NCBI GenBank assembly: GCA_004562975.1
Contig: SFQP01000092.1
Span: 1 to 5,322, forward strand
DNA from: a bacterium
GTDB lineage: Bacteria > Bacteroidota > Bacteroidia > Bacteroidales > Bacteroidaceae
Direction: 5' to 3'
Length of the DNA: 5,322 bases
Positions 5,318-5,322 of the stretch are shown one piece after another. A program made the position numbers and the translations under genes. The stretch's first letter is position 1. Every line of letters starts with the position of its first letter. The notes under the pieces were generated by a model. It ran no database searches. It saw only the letters and a program-made list of their open reading frames with translations, and was not told the origin of the DNA.

Positions 5318-5322
5318 TTCGT

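Larger units (their letters stand above)
5225..5322 (-). mobile_element. Group II intron, 3' end (domains V and VI), truncated by the window edge
   Basis: Read on the minus strand, the window end begins with a recognisable group II intron domain V, then a short linker, a domain VI hairpin, and a 3' end reading CTACCCGAT. The last two bases, AT, fit the AY rule for group II 3' ends, placing the 3' splice site near 5225/5224. A5231, seven bases from that end, is the candidate branch-point adenosine. The intron is antisense to mutS and ends 28 bases past its stop codon, so mutS is not interrupted. Any reverse transcriptase/maturase gene would lie in domain IV, to the right of this window. The exact 3' boundary is inferred from motif position. 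Confidence 0.8.

Overview
The window looks like chromosomal DNA from a member of the Bacteroidales, most likely a Prevotella-like organism. This rests on three things. Two promoters match the Bacteroidetes pattern exactly (TTTG, 19 bases, TAnnTTTG). The genes lack strong Shine-Dalgarno sequences. The MutS and CoA-transferase proteins read like Bacteroidales family members. The genus is inference; no alignment was run.

Layout, left to right. Positions 1-593 hold no convincing gene but much secondary structure: a 16-base direct repeat, a chain of competing hairpins at 103-199, and a 29-bp near-perfect inverted repeat at 434-500. A leftward gene at 594-2111 encodes a 505-residue acetyl-CoA hydrolase/transferase family protein, probably a succinyl-CoA:acetate CoA-transferase. 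Positions 2147-2408 are three copies of an approximately 84-90-bp palindromic repeat, the first inverted relative to the other two. The two outer ends of this array are outward-facing promoters with the same core: one drives the CoA-transferase, the other drives a tRNA-Arg(CCT) gene at 2415-2486. A compact inverted-repeat structure (2498-2562) separates the tRNA from mutS (2581-5196), a full-length mismatch-repair ATPase gene of 871 codons. Beginning about 28 bases after the mutS stop codon, the last 98 bases are the 3' end of a group II intron on the minus strand (domains V and VI). The rest of the intron, including any reverse transcriptase gene, lies beyond the right edge.

The two protein genes have unrelated jobs: acetate/succinate CoA exchange in central fermentation, and DNA mismatch repair. 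What links them is the shared repeat array, which appears to supply promoters in both directions. mutS has no clear promoter of its own and may depend on read-through from the tRNA promoter. No complete new defence or mobile system is visible. The least explained material is the promoter-carrying repeat array, the structured leader before mutS, and the structured left intergenic region.
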